Of a stretch of DNA of 64,000 nt, positions 35,348 to 44,178 are shown one piece after another (position 1 is the first letter of the stretch; the number at the start of each line of letters is the position of its first letter). A program made the position numbers and the translations under genes. The notes under the pieces are model-generated. The model ran no database searches, was not told where the DNA came from, and saw only the letters and a list, made by a program, of their open reading frames with translations. The stretch is from assembly GCA_905207705.1 (NCBI GenBank), contig CAJLMA010000002.1:372001-436000 (forward strand). The letters are read 5' to 3'. This DNA comes from an uncultured Prevotellaceae bacterium. GTDB lineage: Bacteria > Bacteroidota > Bacteroidia > Bacteroidales > Muribaculaceae.

Positions 35348-36097
35348 TTATTGCAACAAGACATGTGTTAATATCACATCGAGCAAGAGGATGAAAATGC
35401 TGCTCGTCACAACCGCATTAGTGCTGGCCTTGCCAACTTCAAGCGCACCGCCTTTCACGTTATATCCGAAATAGGAAGCCACGCTACTCACCACAAACGC
35501 AAAGAATAAAGACTTGATCAATGCCTGCCATACATACCATTCCTGAAACATGGTCTGTATGCCATACACATATGTCGATACTGGGACGATGTCTGTAACA
35601 ATACACACGAGATAACCTCCCCCGAGCGCAGTGGCCATGCTGAACACAACGAGAACCGAAATAAACGAAACGAAAGCCATTATCTTTGGCAATACCAAAT
35701 AATTAGCCGAGTTAATGCCCATTATCTCAAGAGCATCGATTTGCTCGGTCACACGCATAGTCCCTATTTCAGACGCAATATTGGAACCTACCTTGCCTGC
35801 AAGGATAAGGCACAATATTGAGGATGTAAACTCAAGCAGGATAATCTCTCTGGTCGCCAGCCCCACCGAATAACGAGGCATGAGCGGAGACGACACGTTC
35901 AATTCCATCTGGATGGTACAAACGGCGCCAATGAAAATGGATATGATTACGACAAGGGGAATGGAATCAATGCCGAGCTTATTTATTTCGTCTATATATC
36001 GCTTGAAAAATACTTTCCATTTGTCAGGAACGGAGAAAACCCTCCAAATAAAAAGGCAATAGTCGCCAAATGTCTTTAAAGCAGTCCGTAGAATCAT
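35348..36097 (-). CDS. mlaE: MlaE-type ABC transporter permease
   Basis: A 249-residue inner membrane permease of the MlaE/YrbE family, the channel part of the phospholipid transporter between inner and outer membranes. Family hallmarks are the amphipathic N-terminal helix, SIPLVVIISIFIGAVCTIQM, LTREI-like ATREIILLEF, and ASEIGTMRVTEQIDALEIMG, which contacts the ATPase. About five membrane segments. TAATTTTG at 36160-36167 (minus strand) is an exact minus-7 box 63 bases upstream; no clear minus-33 box. Confidence 0.95.
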   Translation of the reverse strand: MILRTALKTFGDYCLFIWRVFSVPDKWKVFFKRYIDEINKLGIDSIPLVVIISIFIGAVCTIQMELNVSSPLMPRYSVGLATREIILLEFTSSILCLILAGKVGSNIASEIGTMRVTEQIDALEIMGINSANYLVLPKIMAFVSFISVLVVFSMATALGGGYLVCIVTDIVPVSTYVYGIQTMFQEWYVWQALIKSLFFAFVVSSVASYFGYNVKGGALEVGKASTNAVVTSSIFILLLDVILTHVLLQ

Positions 36098-36301
36098 ATT
36101 TTACCTGTATTAACGGGTGCGTCTTGCATGATATGCTCAAAACGCATCTATCTTGGACACAAAATTAATAATTTTAGATTGAAACAGATGCAAGACACCG
36201 CTTTTTTGGAGCCAAAAGTATAATTTGGAACAATATATCAGATTTATTTACCCCTGCCGCACCACAATGATGAACACGGTTCTCAAAATACTCCGCATCA
36301 A

Positions 36302-36904
36302 TCACTCTTGCGTGCCATCAGGCTTTGGCTCGTTCATAAGATTGTTGAGCATGGCATACACGGCAAGACCTGCAACCGATTTTATTCCTGTCTTTTTCGT
36401 TATGTTCTTTCTATGAGAAATGACAGTGTGAATCGATATATTCAATTGTTCAGCAATTTCCTTGCTCATCAATCCTTTTGCGACAAGGACAAGTATGTCG
36501 CGTTCACGTTTTGTCAACTCCGAAGCACCTTCCGAAGCATCTTTTTTATGTATATCAACTTGCTCAAGATTCAGCAACGTCGATATAATGTCGTGCTTTG
36601 AATCCCTTATGTCGATTATGGCATCGAAGTTACGCAGAAAAGACGGCTCAAAATACTGATATACGAGAGCAACGGCAAAACAACCTTCGGGAAAGTTGAA
36701 ACTTGCAGGAAATTGTCGTGTATAAGGCAATATGCCCGGATTAATCACAATGATATCCGGATGTCGTGACATTATGCGTTCTTCCAGCTTCTCCATATCT
36801 TCCACGATGCCGGAAACTTCAAGCTTTGCACAATCGCTGAACATGCTTTGCAAGCCCTCGGCCACTATCTGCGACGGTTCGGCTATTAAGACTTTCAACT
36901 TCAT
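36302..36904 (-). CDS. LuxR-type regulator with a pseudo-receiver domain
   Basis: A 200-residue DNA-binding protein. Residues 1 to about 120 resemble a response regulator receiver (KVLIAEPSQIVAEGLQSMF), but the acidic pair after the first strand is replaced by AEP and the phosphoacceptor position after the third strand is Asn or Pro (DIIVINPGILP), so aspartate phosphorylation looks impossible. Residues 132-185 are a LuxR/NarL helix-turn-helix (ELTKRERDILVLVAKGLMSK, then EIAEQLNISIHTVISHRKNI). Its ATG overlaps the stop of the diiron protein gene by one base (TAATG), so the two are translationally coupled and probably act together. Confidence 0.88.
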   Translation of the reverse strand: MKLKVLIAEPSQIVAEGLQSMFSDCAKLEVSGIVEDMEKLEERIMSRHPDIIVINPGILPYTRQFPASFNFPEGCFAVALVYQYFEPSFLRNFDAIIDIRDSKHDIISTLLNLEQVDIHKKDASEGASELTKRERDILVLVAKGLMSKEIAEQLNISIHTVISHRKNITKKTGIKSVAGLAVYAMLNNLMNEPKPDGTQE

Positions 36905-37602
36905 TATTGTACTCTCCTTTCGAGATGCTCAACATATGGAACGAGGACCTTCTCCTCTATTAATGAATGCTTTTTCAAGTCATCCGAGAGTTGAAGTATA
37001 TCAAATACGGCTCCTATGGTTTCATAAGCCATGACCTCCTCTGGCAAATACTTGAACATTATTTGGGTAAGGTCGTCGAGTTTGTCTTCTATGTTGGTAT
37101 GCCCCGGTAAATAAGACGAAATCATATAATCCTTGTCTGCTTGCCCATGCGACAACTTTTCCAAATGTGGAAACACATGCTGCTCCTCGTAACCGAAATG
37201 AGCCACTACTTCTTTTGTATATTCGGTAAAGTAACGCTTCAACACACTGCCGGCAGTACCTTTCACTTGCTCTGCAATGCGCTCGATATGGCCGGCTATG
37301 TGAGGCAATCGCTTGCCCAAATAATACCTGTGCGACTCTTCAAGATAACCAATGAGCGGACTCATGTCGGTAGACAACACCTCCTCAATTGAAGGCACAT
37401 AATCGTCAAATGAATATATGTTGCACACGAGCATGAAGAATTCGGGAGAAACGCCATGCTCCTCGCACAACGCATTGACACTTTTGTCTCCTATGCCCAA
37501 TGGCATGTTGAACCTTGGCAACAACAATATAAGACCCGGCTTGACATGTATCAAATCGGCCATTTTCATTTTTCCGTTAAACATAGCGAATCTTTTCATC
37601 AC
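36904..37602 (-). CDS. YtfE/RIC-like hemerythrin-domain diiron protein
   Basis: A 232-residue protein. The four-helix HHE domain has His91, His135, Glu139, His168, His212 and Glu216, with spacing 44, 4, 29, 44, 4 that closely follows the diiron ligands of E. coli YtfE (His84, 129, Glu133, His160, 204, Glu208). YtfE/ScdA proteins repair iron-sulfur clusters after nitric oxide or oxidative stress. The N-terminal part (PLGIGDKSVNALCEEHGVSP) looks like the ScdA_N domain, but its usual Cys-Cys pair is missing. The overlap with a pseudo-receiver LuxR gene suggests sensing rather than repair. It is transcribed from a promoter at 37642-37672. Confidence 0.86.
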   Translation of the reverse strand: MMKRFAMFNGKMKMADLIHVKPGLILLLPRFNMPLGIGDKSVNALCEEHGVSPEFFMLVCNIYSFDDYVPSIEEVLSTDMSPLIGYLEESHRYYLGKRLPHIAGHIERIAEQVKGTAGSVLKRYFTEYTKEVVAHFGYEEQHVFPHLEKLSHGQADKDYMISSYLPGHTNIEDKLDDLTQIMFKYLPEEVMAYETIGAVFDILQLSDDLKKHSLIEEKVLVPYVEHLERRVQ

Positions 37603-37641
37603 GAAATGTCGATTATAGTGTTATCTGTGATATTGCATTTG

Positions 37642-37672
37642 CAAAGTTAGTAATATCGCGTCATTATGCACA
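37642..37672 (-). promoter_or_regulatory. Promoter of the diiron protein-regulator operon
   Basis: Minus strand TGTG (37669-37672), 19 bases, TAACTTTG (37642-37649). Exact minus-7 box, one mismatch in minus-33. It lies back to back with the promoter of the Cys-rich peptide, about 50 bases apart. Confidence 0.6.
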
Positions 37673-37720
37673 TCCCTATTAATGATTATATGACACGGCA
37701 AAATACGCCACAATTAGGTA

Positions 37721-37751
37721 TTTCGCAAACACTCCGCGCAATGTAATTTTG
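37721..37751 (+). promoter_or_regulatory. Promoter of the Cys-rich membrane peptide
   Basis: TTTC (37721-37724), 19 bases, TAATTTTG (37744-37751). Exact minus-7 box; the leader before the ATG at 37770 is only about 12 bases. Confidence 0.58.
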
Positions 37752-37769
37752 CAATGTGGAAATTAAATC

Positions 37770-37901
37770 ATGATACAGCAGATTTTTACAATATTGATTT
37801 TGGCAACAGTCGCAGCAGTCATAATCTGCAAGGCGATAAGACGCTGTCGCAAAAAATGTAAATGCGAATGCCACTGTTCATGCCACAAAACTTTTAAATA
37901 A
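37770..37901 (+). CDS. 43-residue Cys-rich single-pass membrane peptide
   Basis: A very small gene supported by its promoter and composition. Residues 1-20 form one hydrophobic helix (MIQQIFTILILATVAAVIIC). The rest is basic and packed with Cys and His: Cys20, 26, 30, 32, 34, 36, 38 and His35, 39, ending KCKCECHCSCHKTFK. This resembles the FeoB-associated Cys-rich membrane proteins of Bacteroidetes, though no feoB is in the window. The alternating Cys suggests metal binding on the cytoplasmic side. It is divergent from the YtfE-like diiron protein and followed 120 bases later by a strong hairpin. It could be wrong, since short ORFs are easy to find, but seven Cys in 43 codons behind a good promoter is unlikely by chance. 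Confidence 0.68.
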   Translation: MIQQIFTILILATVAAVIICKAIRRCRKKCKCECHCSCHKTFK

Positions 37902-38021
37902 CAGGAAATGTAATAACTTTACCATAGTAGTTAGAGATATTGGCAGCGTTGTGAAACGGTGCCATTTTTCTTTATATACCCTGATACACTGCTCTGACAA
38001 AATTCCGCACACACATAAAGC

Positions 38022-38057
38022 AAAAGGGCATGCGAGTCGAGTCTTGCATGCCCTTTT
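38022..38057. terminator. Bidirectional terminator before the DPP III gene
   Basis: AAAAGGGCATGC (38022-38033) pairs perfectly with GCATGCCCTTTT (38046-38057), loop of 12. A-run and T-run are part of the stem, so it works in both directions. Confidence 0.86.
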
Positions 38058-38077
38058 AAATATACTTACCTTTAGAT

Positions 38078-40111
38078 TTAAATCAATGAAGAATAATCAC
38101 GAGAGTAACGCAACATCTGGTCAACATAATTTTCTGTATATTCTACCTTGACATCTGTAATATTGCCGTTTTCGTCAACAACCGGAGTATACACCGGATT
38201 GACAAATCCCTTGTAAGGAGCAATATTCAACTTGGCATAACGCTCAAGCACCTCTTTATGCAATTCTGGATCAAATTTAACAGCATATTTCTCCACAAGC
38301 TCGCAGCCGGCGGCATAATCGCCCTCCGACTTGATACGTTGGATTTCGGCAAGCAATTTTCCGAACAATCCGCGCAACTTTTCATAGTCATTTACCTTCA
38401 GATATGTTTTTCCGTCGCGTTTCACATATTCTATGACATTTTCGTCCTTACCTTGCTCGTATGCCCACTGGCATATCAAATGCCTGTTGCGCATATGCGA
38501 CTCCTCAATGTCCTTTCCGGGTTCTATACGAGTCAACTGGGTCATGAGGCCGTTCATCACATATTTATAATACTCAGCCTTGTAAGTATCAGGATCTGAA
38601 ATTATGCCAAGTTCAATTAATTTAGGATCGGCAAGATAATAAAGTGCGAACAAATCGGCACGAGCTTCTTCAAGAGTTGAACCATGTTCCTTCAACGCGT
38701 CGTCATGCACGCCGGGTAGCAATTGCCCCGAAGCATGGCCGAGACATTCATGCAAGTCGGTATGCAAGTTGTCGGCGAGCGTAAGGTACTTCTTCATCAA
38801 TTCCACTTCCACATCCGAATAAGCAAATTCCTCGTCAAATCCGCTACCTTGGCTTGCCTTGTTGTAGGCATCGGTGATATTTTCAAGCGTTACCGATTTT
38901 GACCCGTGTGCAGCCCTTATCCAGTTGGAGTTAGGCAGATTTATGCCGATCGGAGTCGAAGGATAGCAGTCTCCGCCCAATATGGCTGTCGTGATGACCT
39001 TTGCCGACACACCTTTGACCTCTGCTTTCTTGAAACGCGGGTCAACCGGAGAATTGTCTTCAAACCATTGCGCATTTTCGCTTATCACGTTCGTTCGATG
39101 CGATGCTTCGCCGTTTCTGAAGTTTACCATCGACTCCCACGATGCTTTCAAGCCGAGGGGATCGCCATAAGACTCGATGAATCCGTTCACAAAGTCAACA
39201 TTGCTTGCTGTTTCTTCAACCCAGAGGATTGAATATTCGTCAAACAACCTAAGGTCGCCTGTTGTATAATATTCTACGAGCTTGTCTATGTAAGCCTTCA
39301 TGCCATCGGTTTCGGCCACATCCTTTGCCTTATTCAACCAGAATACAATCTTTTCTATGGCTGGAGAATACAAACCGCCGACCTTATAAACATCTTCATA
39401 GATTTTTCCGTCTTTCTTGACAAGTTTTGAATTAAGACCGTAAGAAATAGGAGTCGTGTCGCCTGGCACTTTCATCTTGGCATAGAAATTCTCAACCTCT
39501 GCCTGTGTCACGCCGTCATAGTAGTTGTTGGCCGATGTGGTTATCAAATCAACGCCCGAAGCCTGATTAACTCTTTTTGCCAATACGGAAGGGTCGAAAA
39601 TCACAGGCGACAATGTTTCTATGAGCTGGTCGACAGTCTGGCCTTCAGCCAATGGAAGTTGCTCGGCAGGAACAGCCTTTACCTGTTCGGCAAAGAATGC
39701 CTCGCTGAAAGTAGGAACAAACTTATCCATTGAATAATGGTGATGTATGCCGTTGGCAAACCACACTTGTTTCAAATACAGCTCCAATCCCTTGAATTCA
39801 TCCGAATTCCTGTCACCTTGATAGTTTGTGTATATACCTTCAAGAGTCTTTCTGATTGCAAGGTTGTATTTACCATTCTGGTCAAACAAGATGTCACGAC
39901 CTTGCAAGGCCGCTTCGGTCAAATAATAGATCAACTTTTTTTCTTGAAGCGTCAATTCTTCAAATCCCGGAACTTGATACCTCAAGACTTCTATGTCGGC
40001 AAATTTGTCGACACTGTAATTGAACGTGTCTTGCTGAGCCGACTTGTCATTGTTAGTACAACTTGACATTAACATGACCATAGTTGCTGCTGAAATAAAA
40101 AATTTGTTCAT
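38078..40111 (-). CDS. Dipeptidyl peptidase III family lipoprotein (M49)
   Basis: A 677-residue zinc exopeptidase that removes dipeptides from the N-terminus of short peptides. The zinc motif is HECLGH with His454, Glu455 and His459, and the second Glu motif is EEARAD (Glu481-482), as in Bacteroides DPP III. A lipoprotein signal with MSSC (Cys18) puts it in the envelope, probably periplasmic, where it would feed peptide uptake. Length and motifs are normal for the bacterial family. It starts 44 bases after the stop of the RlmI-like gene and may be the last gene of the dxr-rseP transcript. Confidence 0.94.
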   Translation of the reverse strand: MNKFFISAATMVMLMSSCTNNDKSAQQDTFNYSVDKFADIEVLRYQVPGFEELTLQEKKLIYYLTEAALQGRDILFDQNGKYNLAIRKTLEGIYTNYQGDRNSDEFKGLELYLKQVWFANGIHHHYSMDKFVPTFSEAFFAEQVKAVPAEQLPLAEGQTVDQLIETLSPVIFDPSVLAKRVNQASGVDLITTSANNYYDGVTQAEVENFYAKMKVPGDTTPISYGLNSKLVKKDGKIYEDVYKVGGLYSPAIEKIVFWLNKAKDVAETDGMKAYIDKLVEYYTTGDLRLFDEYSILWVEETASNVDFVNGFIESYGDPLGLKASWESMVNFRNGEASHRTNVISENAQWFEDNSPVDPRFKKAEVKGVSAKVITTAILGGDCYPSTPIGINLPNSNWIRAAHGSKSVTLENITDAYNKASQGSGFDEEFAYSDVEVELMKKYLTLADNLHTDLHECLGHASGQLLPGVHDDALKEHGSTLEEARADLFALYYLADPKLIELGIISDPDTYKAEYYKYVMNGLMTQLTRIEPGKDIEESHMRNRHLICQWAYEQGKDENVIEYVKRDGKTYLKVNDYEKLRGLFGKLLAEIQRIKSEGDYAAGCELVEKYAVKFDPELHKEVLERYAKLNIAPYKGFVNPVYTPVVDENGNITDVKVEYTENYVDQMLRYSRDYSSLI

Positions 40112-40155
40112 TACCTGTTATGTATGAATATATAATTAATGAATTTTTATTGTCA

Positions 40156-41340
40156 TTATTCCACATACAACACGAGTCCCTTTAGGTACTCGCCTTCGGG
40201 ATGATAAATGTTGATAGGATGGTCTGCCGGCTGCGTCAATTGATGCATTATGCGTACCTTGCGCCTCGATTGAGCCGCCGCGCTGAACACCGCCAGCCTG
40301 AATTGCTCTTTCGACACGGCTTGGGAGCAAGAGAAAGTAAACAATATCCCGCCTTTCCCTATTTTCTCAAAGGCCTTGGCATTCAACTTGCGATAACCGA
40401 TCAAAGCATTCTTCAACGCACTCTTATGCTTGGCAAACGCAGGAGGGTCGAGAATTATGAGGTCATATTTGCCCGATTCCATTTCATTCAAGTACTTGAA
40501 TGCGTCTTCGGCAAATGCCTCGTGCCTGCTGTCACCCGGGAAATTGAGCTCGACATTTTCATTGGTCAAGTGTATTGCTTTCGACGAGCTGTCGACCGAA
40601 TGGACGAGATTGGCCTTTCCGCGCATTGCATAAAACGAAAAACCTCCCGTATAGCAGAACATGTTCAACACATTGCGCCCATTACTGTATTTTTCAAGAA
40701 GCAGGCGGTTCTCACGTTGGTCGACGAAAAAACCTGTTTTCTGCCCCCGCAACCAGTCGACATGGAACTTAAGCCCGTTCTCAATTGCAATGTCGGTATC
40801 GTAATTTCCTATTATATAACCATTTTCAGCATCAAGGCTGGCCTTGTAAGGCAGCGTGGTCTCCGACTTGTAATATACATTTTTCACGATTCCGCCGGGC
40901 AACGACACAAGAGCATTGGCTATTTTCATACGGTCGAAGTGCATTCCAGGAGAATGCGCCTGCAACACTGCCGTGTTACCATATATGTCCACAACAAGTC
41001 CCGGCAAGAAATCTCCTTCGCCATGCACAAGCCTGAATGCGTTATTATCATCGCGCAACAACGACAGGCTCTTCCTTAAATCCAATGCAGCTTGAACGCG
41101 CTCGGCATAAAAATTCTCGTCTATGCAACCGTCACCCCACGCCAATATTCTGACGCTGATACTGCCTATTTGATAATGTCCGTTGCCTATGTGACGGCCT
41201 TCATGGGAGAAGACCGATACGGCATCACCTTCTTCAAGGCCTTCTTCCATAGAATCGATTGCACCCGAGAATACCCACGGATGAAAACGCTTCAACGACT
41301 CGTCTTTACCTTTTTTTAAAATGACTTTCTTGTAAACCAT
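40156..41340 (-). CDS. rlmI: RlmI-type class I SAM-dependent 23S rRNA methyltransferase
   Basis: A 394-residue methyltransferase. Residues 1-70 are a PUA RNA-binding domain (VILKKGKDESLKRFHPWVFS), then a central RlmI-like region, then the Rossmann methyltransferase fold (VLNMFCYTGGFSFYAMRGKA) with LIILDPPAFAKHKSALKNA and the late FTFSCSQAVS. RlmI makes 5-methylcytosine at position 1962 of 23S rRNA in E. coli; assignment to that site here is by family. It follows rseP by 26 bases. Confidence 0.92.
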   Translation of the reverse strand: MVYKKVILKKGKDESLKRFHPWVFSGAIDSMEEGLEEGDAVSVFSHEGRHIGNGHYQIGSISVRILAWGDGCIDENFYAERVQAALDLRKSLSLLRDDNNAFRLVHGEGDFLPGLVVDIYGNTAVLQAHSPGMHFDRMKIANALVSLPGGIVKNVYYKSETTLPYKASLDAENGYIIGNYDTDIAIENGLKFHVDWLRGQKTGFFVDQRENRLLLEKYSNGRNVLNMFCYTGGFSFYAMRGKANLVHSVDSSSKAIHLTNENVELNFPGDSRHEAFAEDAFKYLNEMESGKYDLIILDPPAFAKHKSALKNALIGYRKLNAKAFEKIGKGGILFTFSCSQAVSKEQFRLAVFSAAAQSRRKVRIMHQLTQPADHPINIYHPEGEYLKGLVLYVE

Positions 41341-41366
41341 ATATTCAAGAACCGGTCTTATACACG

Positions 41367-42746
41367 TTATTTGAAGAAAAATCTATAAATGTCGTTGCCA
41401 TTGGCATAAATCAGCAACATGAACAGGAATGCCATGCCTGTGATTTGCGCATATTCCAAGAATTTCTCACTTGGCTGGCGACGTGTTATTATTTCATATA
41501 GCAGGAACAGCACATGTCCGCCATCGAGAGCCGGAATGGGCAATATGTTCATGAACGCAAGAATCACCGACAAAAATGCCGTCACCGACCAGAACAGCTC
41601 CCAGTTCCATGCATCGGGAAAGATATTGCCTATGGCTCCGAACCCTCCAAGCTGCTGTACACCTTCCGACGTGAACACATACTTCATCTGTGAGACATAA
41701 CTCGAAAGTTTTTCCACACCGAGCTTTATGCCTCGTGGCACCGATTCGAGCAACGAGTATTCGCGAGTAGTAGTCTCATATACGTCGGTAAACGGAGCCA
41801 GCATGATTCCGAGTTTCCCGGCATCGTCTATCGCCACATTCATCGTCACTTCCTTGCCGTCACGGAGCACAGTTATCGGAACGATCTTGCCTGCATTCTT
41901 GTCGAGTTGAGCCTTAAAAGTATCGTATGCCGATGTCCTGACCGAATTGACTGCCACGACACGGTCGTTTTTCTGCATTCCGGCTTTCACCGCGCCCATT
42001 CCCGGCTCGACGTCGGCAACAACCACCGGCAAACGGTATGTCATGAAAAGTACGCCATTTTCGGCTTCGGCATTGGCCGTAAAAATGAAATTCTGAGGTA
42101 TTGTGATGTCCACCGTGTCGGTATTGTTGCGCAACACCGTAACCTTAGACGCGCTTAATATCTTCAACAATTCATCCCCGTTCAAATAGGATAATTCTTC
42201 TCCGTCGGCAAAAAGAGGAATGTCGCCATCGACAAACCCCACTTCATGAGCCGATTCGCAATAAGCCATTCCTTCGGTGGCATTCCTAAATGTCAAATAT
42301 TGTTCTCCCCACGCATACACCATCCCGGCATAAATGACAATGGCAAGGATAAAGTTGAACAACACGCCGCCAACCATTATCAACAACCGCTGCCATGCAG
42401 GTTTGGAACGGAATTCCCAAGGCTTGGCAGGCTGTTTTATCTGCTCCTTGTCCATTGATTCGTCAATCATTCCGGCTATCTTGCAATAACCGCCGAGAGG
42501 CAGCCAACCTATTCCATACTCAGTGTCTCGCCATGTCATTTTCTCTTCTTCGCCTTCGGCCACAGGTTTCTTTTTAGGCTTGTACTTGAACAATGTGAAC
42601 CAAGGGTTGAAAAACAAATAAAACTTCTCAACTTTAACACCAAAAATACGAGAGAAGATGTAATGTCCAAATTCATGCACGAACACAAGAATAGCAAACG
42701 ACAGCATCAACTGGACAGCTTTTATCAAAAATGTTTCCATCAACAA
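41367..42746 (-). CDS. rseP: RIP metalloprotease RseP (site-2 protease)
   Basis: A 459-residue intramembrane zinc protease of family M50. The zinc motif is HEFGH at residues 24-28 in the first membrane helix; the second conserved region is NILPIPALDGGHV near the C-terminus. PDZ-like sequence lies between (VKAGMQKNDRVVAVNSVRT). It cuts membrane-bound anti-sigma factors and leftover signal peptides. Several close Met codons at the start (ML-M) leave the exact start open by two residues. It follows dxr by 19 bases, the same order as in many bacteria. Confidence 0.95.
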   Translation of the reverse strand: MLMETFLIKAVQLMLSFAILVFVHEFGHYIFSRIFGVKVEKFYLFFNPWFTLFKYKPKKKPVAEGEEEKMTWRDTEYGIGWLPLGGYCKIAGMIDESMDKEQIKQPAKPWEFRSKPAWQRLLIMVGGVLFNFILAIVIYAGMVYAWGEQYLTFRNATEGMAYCESAHEVGFVDGDIPLFADGEELSYLNGDELLKILSASKVTVLRNNTDTVDITIPQNFIFTANAEAENGVLFMTYRLPVVVADVEPGMGAVKAGMQKNDRVVAVNSVRTSAYDTFKAQLDKNAGKIVPITVLRDGKEVTMNVAIDDAGKLGIMLAPFTDVYETTTREYSLLESVPRGIKLGVEKLSSYVSQMKYVFTSEGVQQLGGFGAIGNIFPDAWNWELFWSVTAFLSVILAFMNILPIPALDGGHVLFLLYEIITRRQPSEKFLEYAQITGMAFLFMLLIYANGNDIYRFFFK

Positions 42747-42765
42747 AATTTAATTCTTTATACTT

Positions 42766-43926
42766 TTACAAACCAAGTAGTGCCGACACATAACGTCTCA
42801 CTTCCCTATTTATCTGAATATAATCTTCATGTGTGGGATTTTCCACATAACATGTATGGTCTATCGCTTTCTGCACCGTTGCCGCAATATCCATGAAGCG
42901 TATTTTATCCTGTAAAAAAGCCGCTACGGCCACCTCATTGGCAGCATTCAACACGCACGGCACGCTTCCTCCCCGTTTTATCGCAGCGTATGCCATGGCA
43001 AGCATAGGAAACTTGTCGGTATCGGGAACTTCGAACGTCAAATTTGAATAATCGCCGACGCGCAACTTGTCGCACTTCGACGGCAGGCGGCCAGGCAAAC
43101 CCAACGCATAACGTATCGGCAAGTGCATGTCGGGTAACCCCAACTGTGCTTTTACCGATCCATCGACAAATTCGACCATCGAATGCACGATCGACTGCGG
43201 ATGCACTACGACTTCAATGTCATCGGCATCAACGCCAAACAGCCACTTTGCCTCTATCACTTCAAAGCCTTTGTTCATCATTGTTGCCGAGTCTATCGTG
43301 ATTTTTGCCCCCATTTTCCAATTAGGATGGCACAGTGCCTCATCTCTGGTCACATGCTCCAGTTCATCCTTTGTCTTTGTCCTGAAAGGACCGCCCGAAG
43401 CAGTCAATATCAACTTGGACACAGTCGACATATCTTCGCCCACGAGGCATTGATAAATGGCTCCATGTTCCGAATCTACCGGATACAGATGCACTCCGCG
43501 GCGTTTCACAAGTCCCGACACAAGCTCTCCTGCCACCACAAGTGTTTCCTTGTTGGCAAGAGCGATGTCCTTTCCGGCATTTATGGCGTTTATAGTAGGC
43601 TCGAGGCCGCTATACCCCACCATTGCCGTAACGACAATGTCTATGTTACTGTCGGTCACGGCATCGGCTATCGCTTTCTGCCCGGCACCAACTTCAATAT
43701 CCAGCCCGTCGAGCATGGATTTAAGTTTATCATATAAAGTTTCGTCGCCTATTATTACACGCTTGGGATGGCACTCTACTGCCTGCCTCGCAAGCAAGTC
43801 CACACTTGTGTTTGCAACAAGCAAATATGGTGAAAACAAGTCCCCATATTCGGCAATTATGTCAAGCGTCTGCCTACCTATCGAGCCCGTACTGCCAAGC
43901 ACTGCTATTTGTTTCTTGTTTTCCAC
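42766..43926 (-). CDS. dxr: 1-deoxy-D-xylulose-5-phosphate reductoisomerase
   Basis: A 386-residue NADPH enzyme that converts DXP to 2-C-methyl-D-erythritol 4-phosphate, the committed step of the non-mevalonate isoprenoid route that feeds undecaprenyl phosphate and quinones. The NADPH loop is LGSTGSIGRQTLDII; ALANKETLVVAGE, TASGGPFR and PNWKMGAKITIDSATMMNKG give the metal and substrate site. The route's ispE is also in the window (52312). It opens the dxr-rseP-rlmI run, from a promoter at 43956-43986. Confidence 0.97.
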   Translation of the reverse strand: MENKKQIAVLGSTGSIGRQTLDIIAEYGDLFSPYLLVANTSVDLLARQAVECHPKRVIIGDETLYDKLKSMLDGLDIEVGAGQKAIADAVTDSNIDIVVTAMVGYSGLEPTINAINAGKDIALANKETLVVAGELVSGLVKRRGVHLYPVDSEHGAIYQCLVGEDMSTVSKLILTASGGPFRTKTKDELEHVTRDEALCHPNWKMGAKITIDSATMMNKGFEVIEAKWLFGVDADDIEVVVHPQSIVHSMVEFVDGSVKAQLGLPDMHLPIRYALGLPGRLPSKCDKLRVGDYSNLTFEVPDTDKFPMLAMAYAAIKRGGSVPCVLNAANEVAVAAFLQDKIRFMDIAATVQKAIDHTCYVENPTHEDYIQINREVRRYVSALLGL

Positions 43927-43955
43927 TACAAAAATATGTATGTCATTACATTCTA

Positions 43956-43986
43956 CAAATGTAGTGCTTTAATCTCGTATTATAAA
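43956..43986 (-). promoter_or_regulatory. Promoter of the dxr-rseP operon
   Basis: Minus strand TTTA (43983-43986), 19 bases, TACATTTG (43956-43963). Exact minus-7 box, one mismatch in minus-33; leader about 25 bases. Confidence 0.6.
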
Positions 43987-44090
43987 ATCGATTACCACAT
44001 TTATAAGCTATATTTTTCTTTCATTCTTATATTTTCACTTCTTTTTCGCATCCCACCACTCACGCAACCAAATTCCGCGCACATGAAAAA

Positions 44091-44117
44091 GGCGGAACGA
44101 TATCACATCGTCCCGCC
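44091..44117 (-). terminator. Terminator of the tatA-tatC transcript
   Basis: Minus strand GGCGGGACGAT, loop GTGAT, ATCGTTCCGCC (44117-44091, one G/T pair), then TTTTT. It lies 62 bases after tatC. Confidence 0.85.
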
Positions 44118-44178
44118 TCCGCTTTTCTTACTAATGTTTCTCAGAGATAATTGGAATATTTAAATGTGTATGAAGTTC

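Noticed and set aside
40201..41079. 292-codon frame antisense to the RlmI-like gene
   Set aside because: The methyltransferase motifs lie on the opposite strand; this frame has no domain, promoter or plausible composition.
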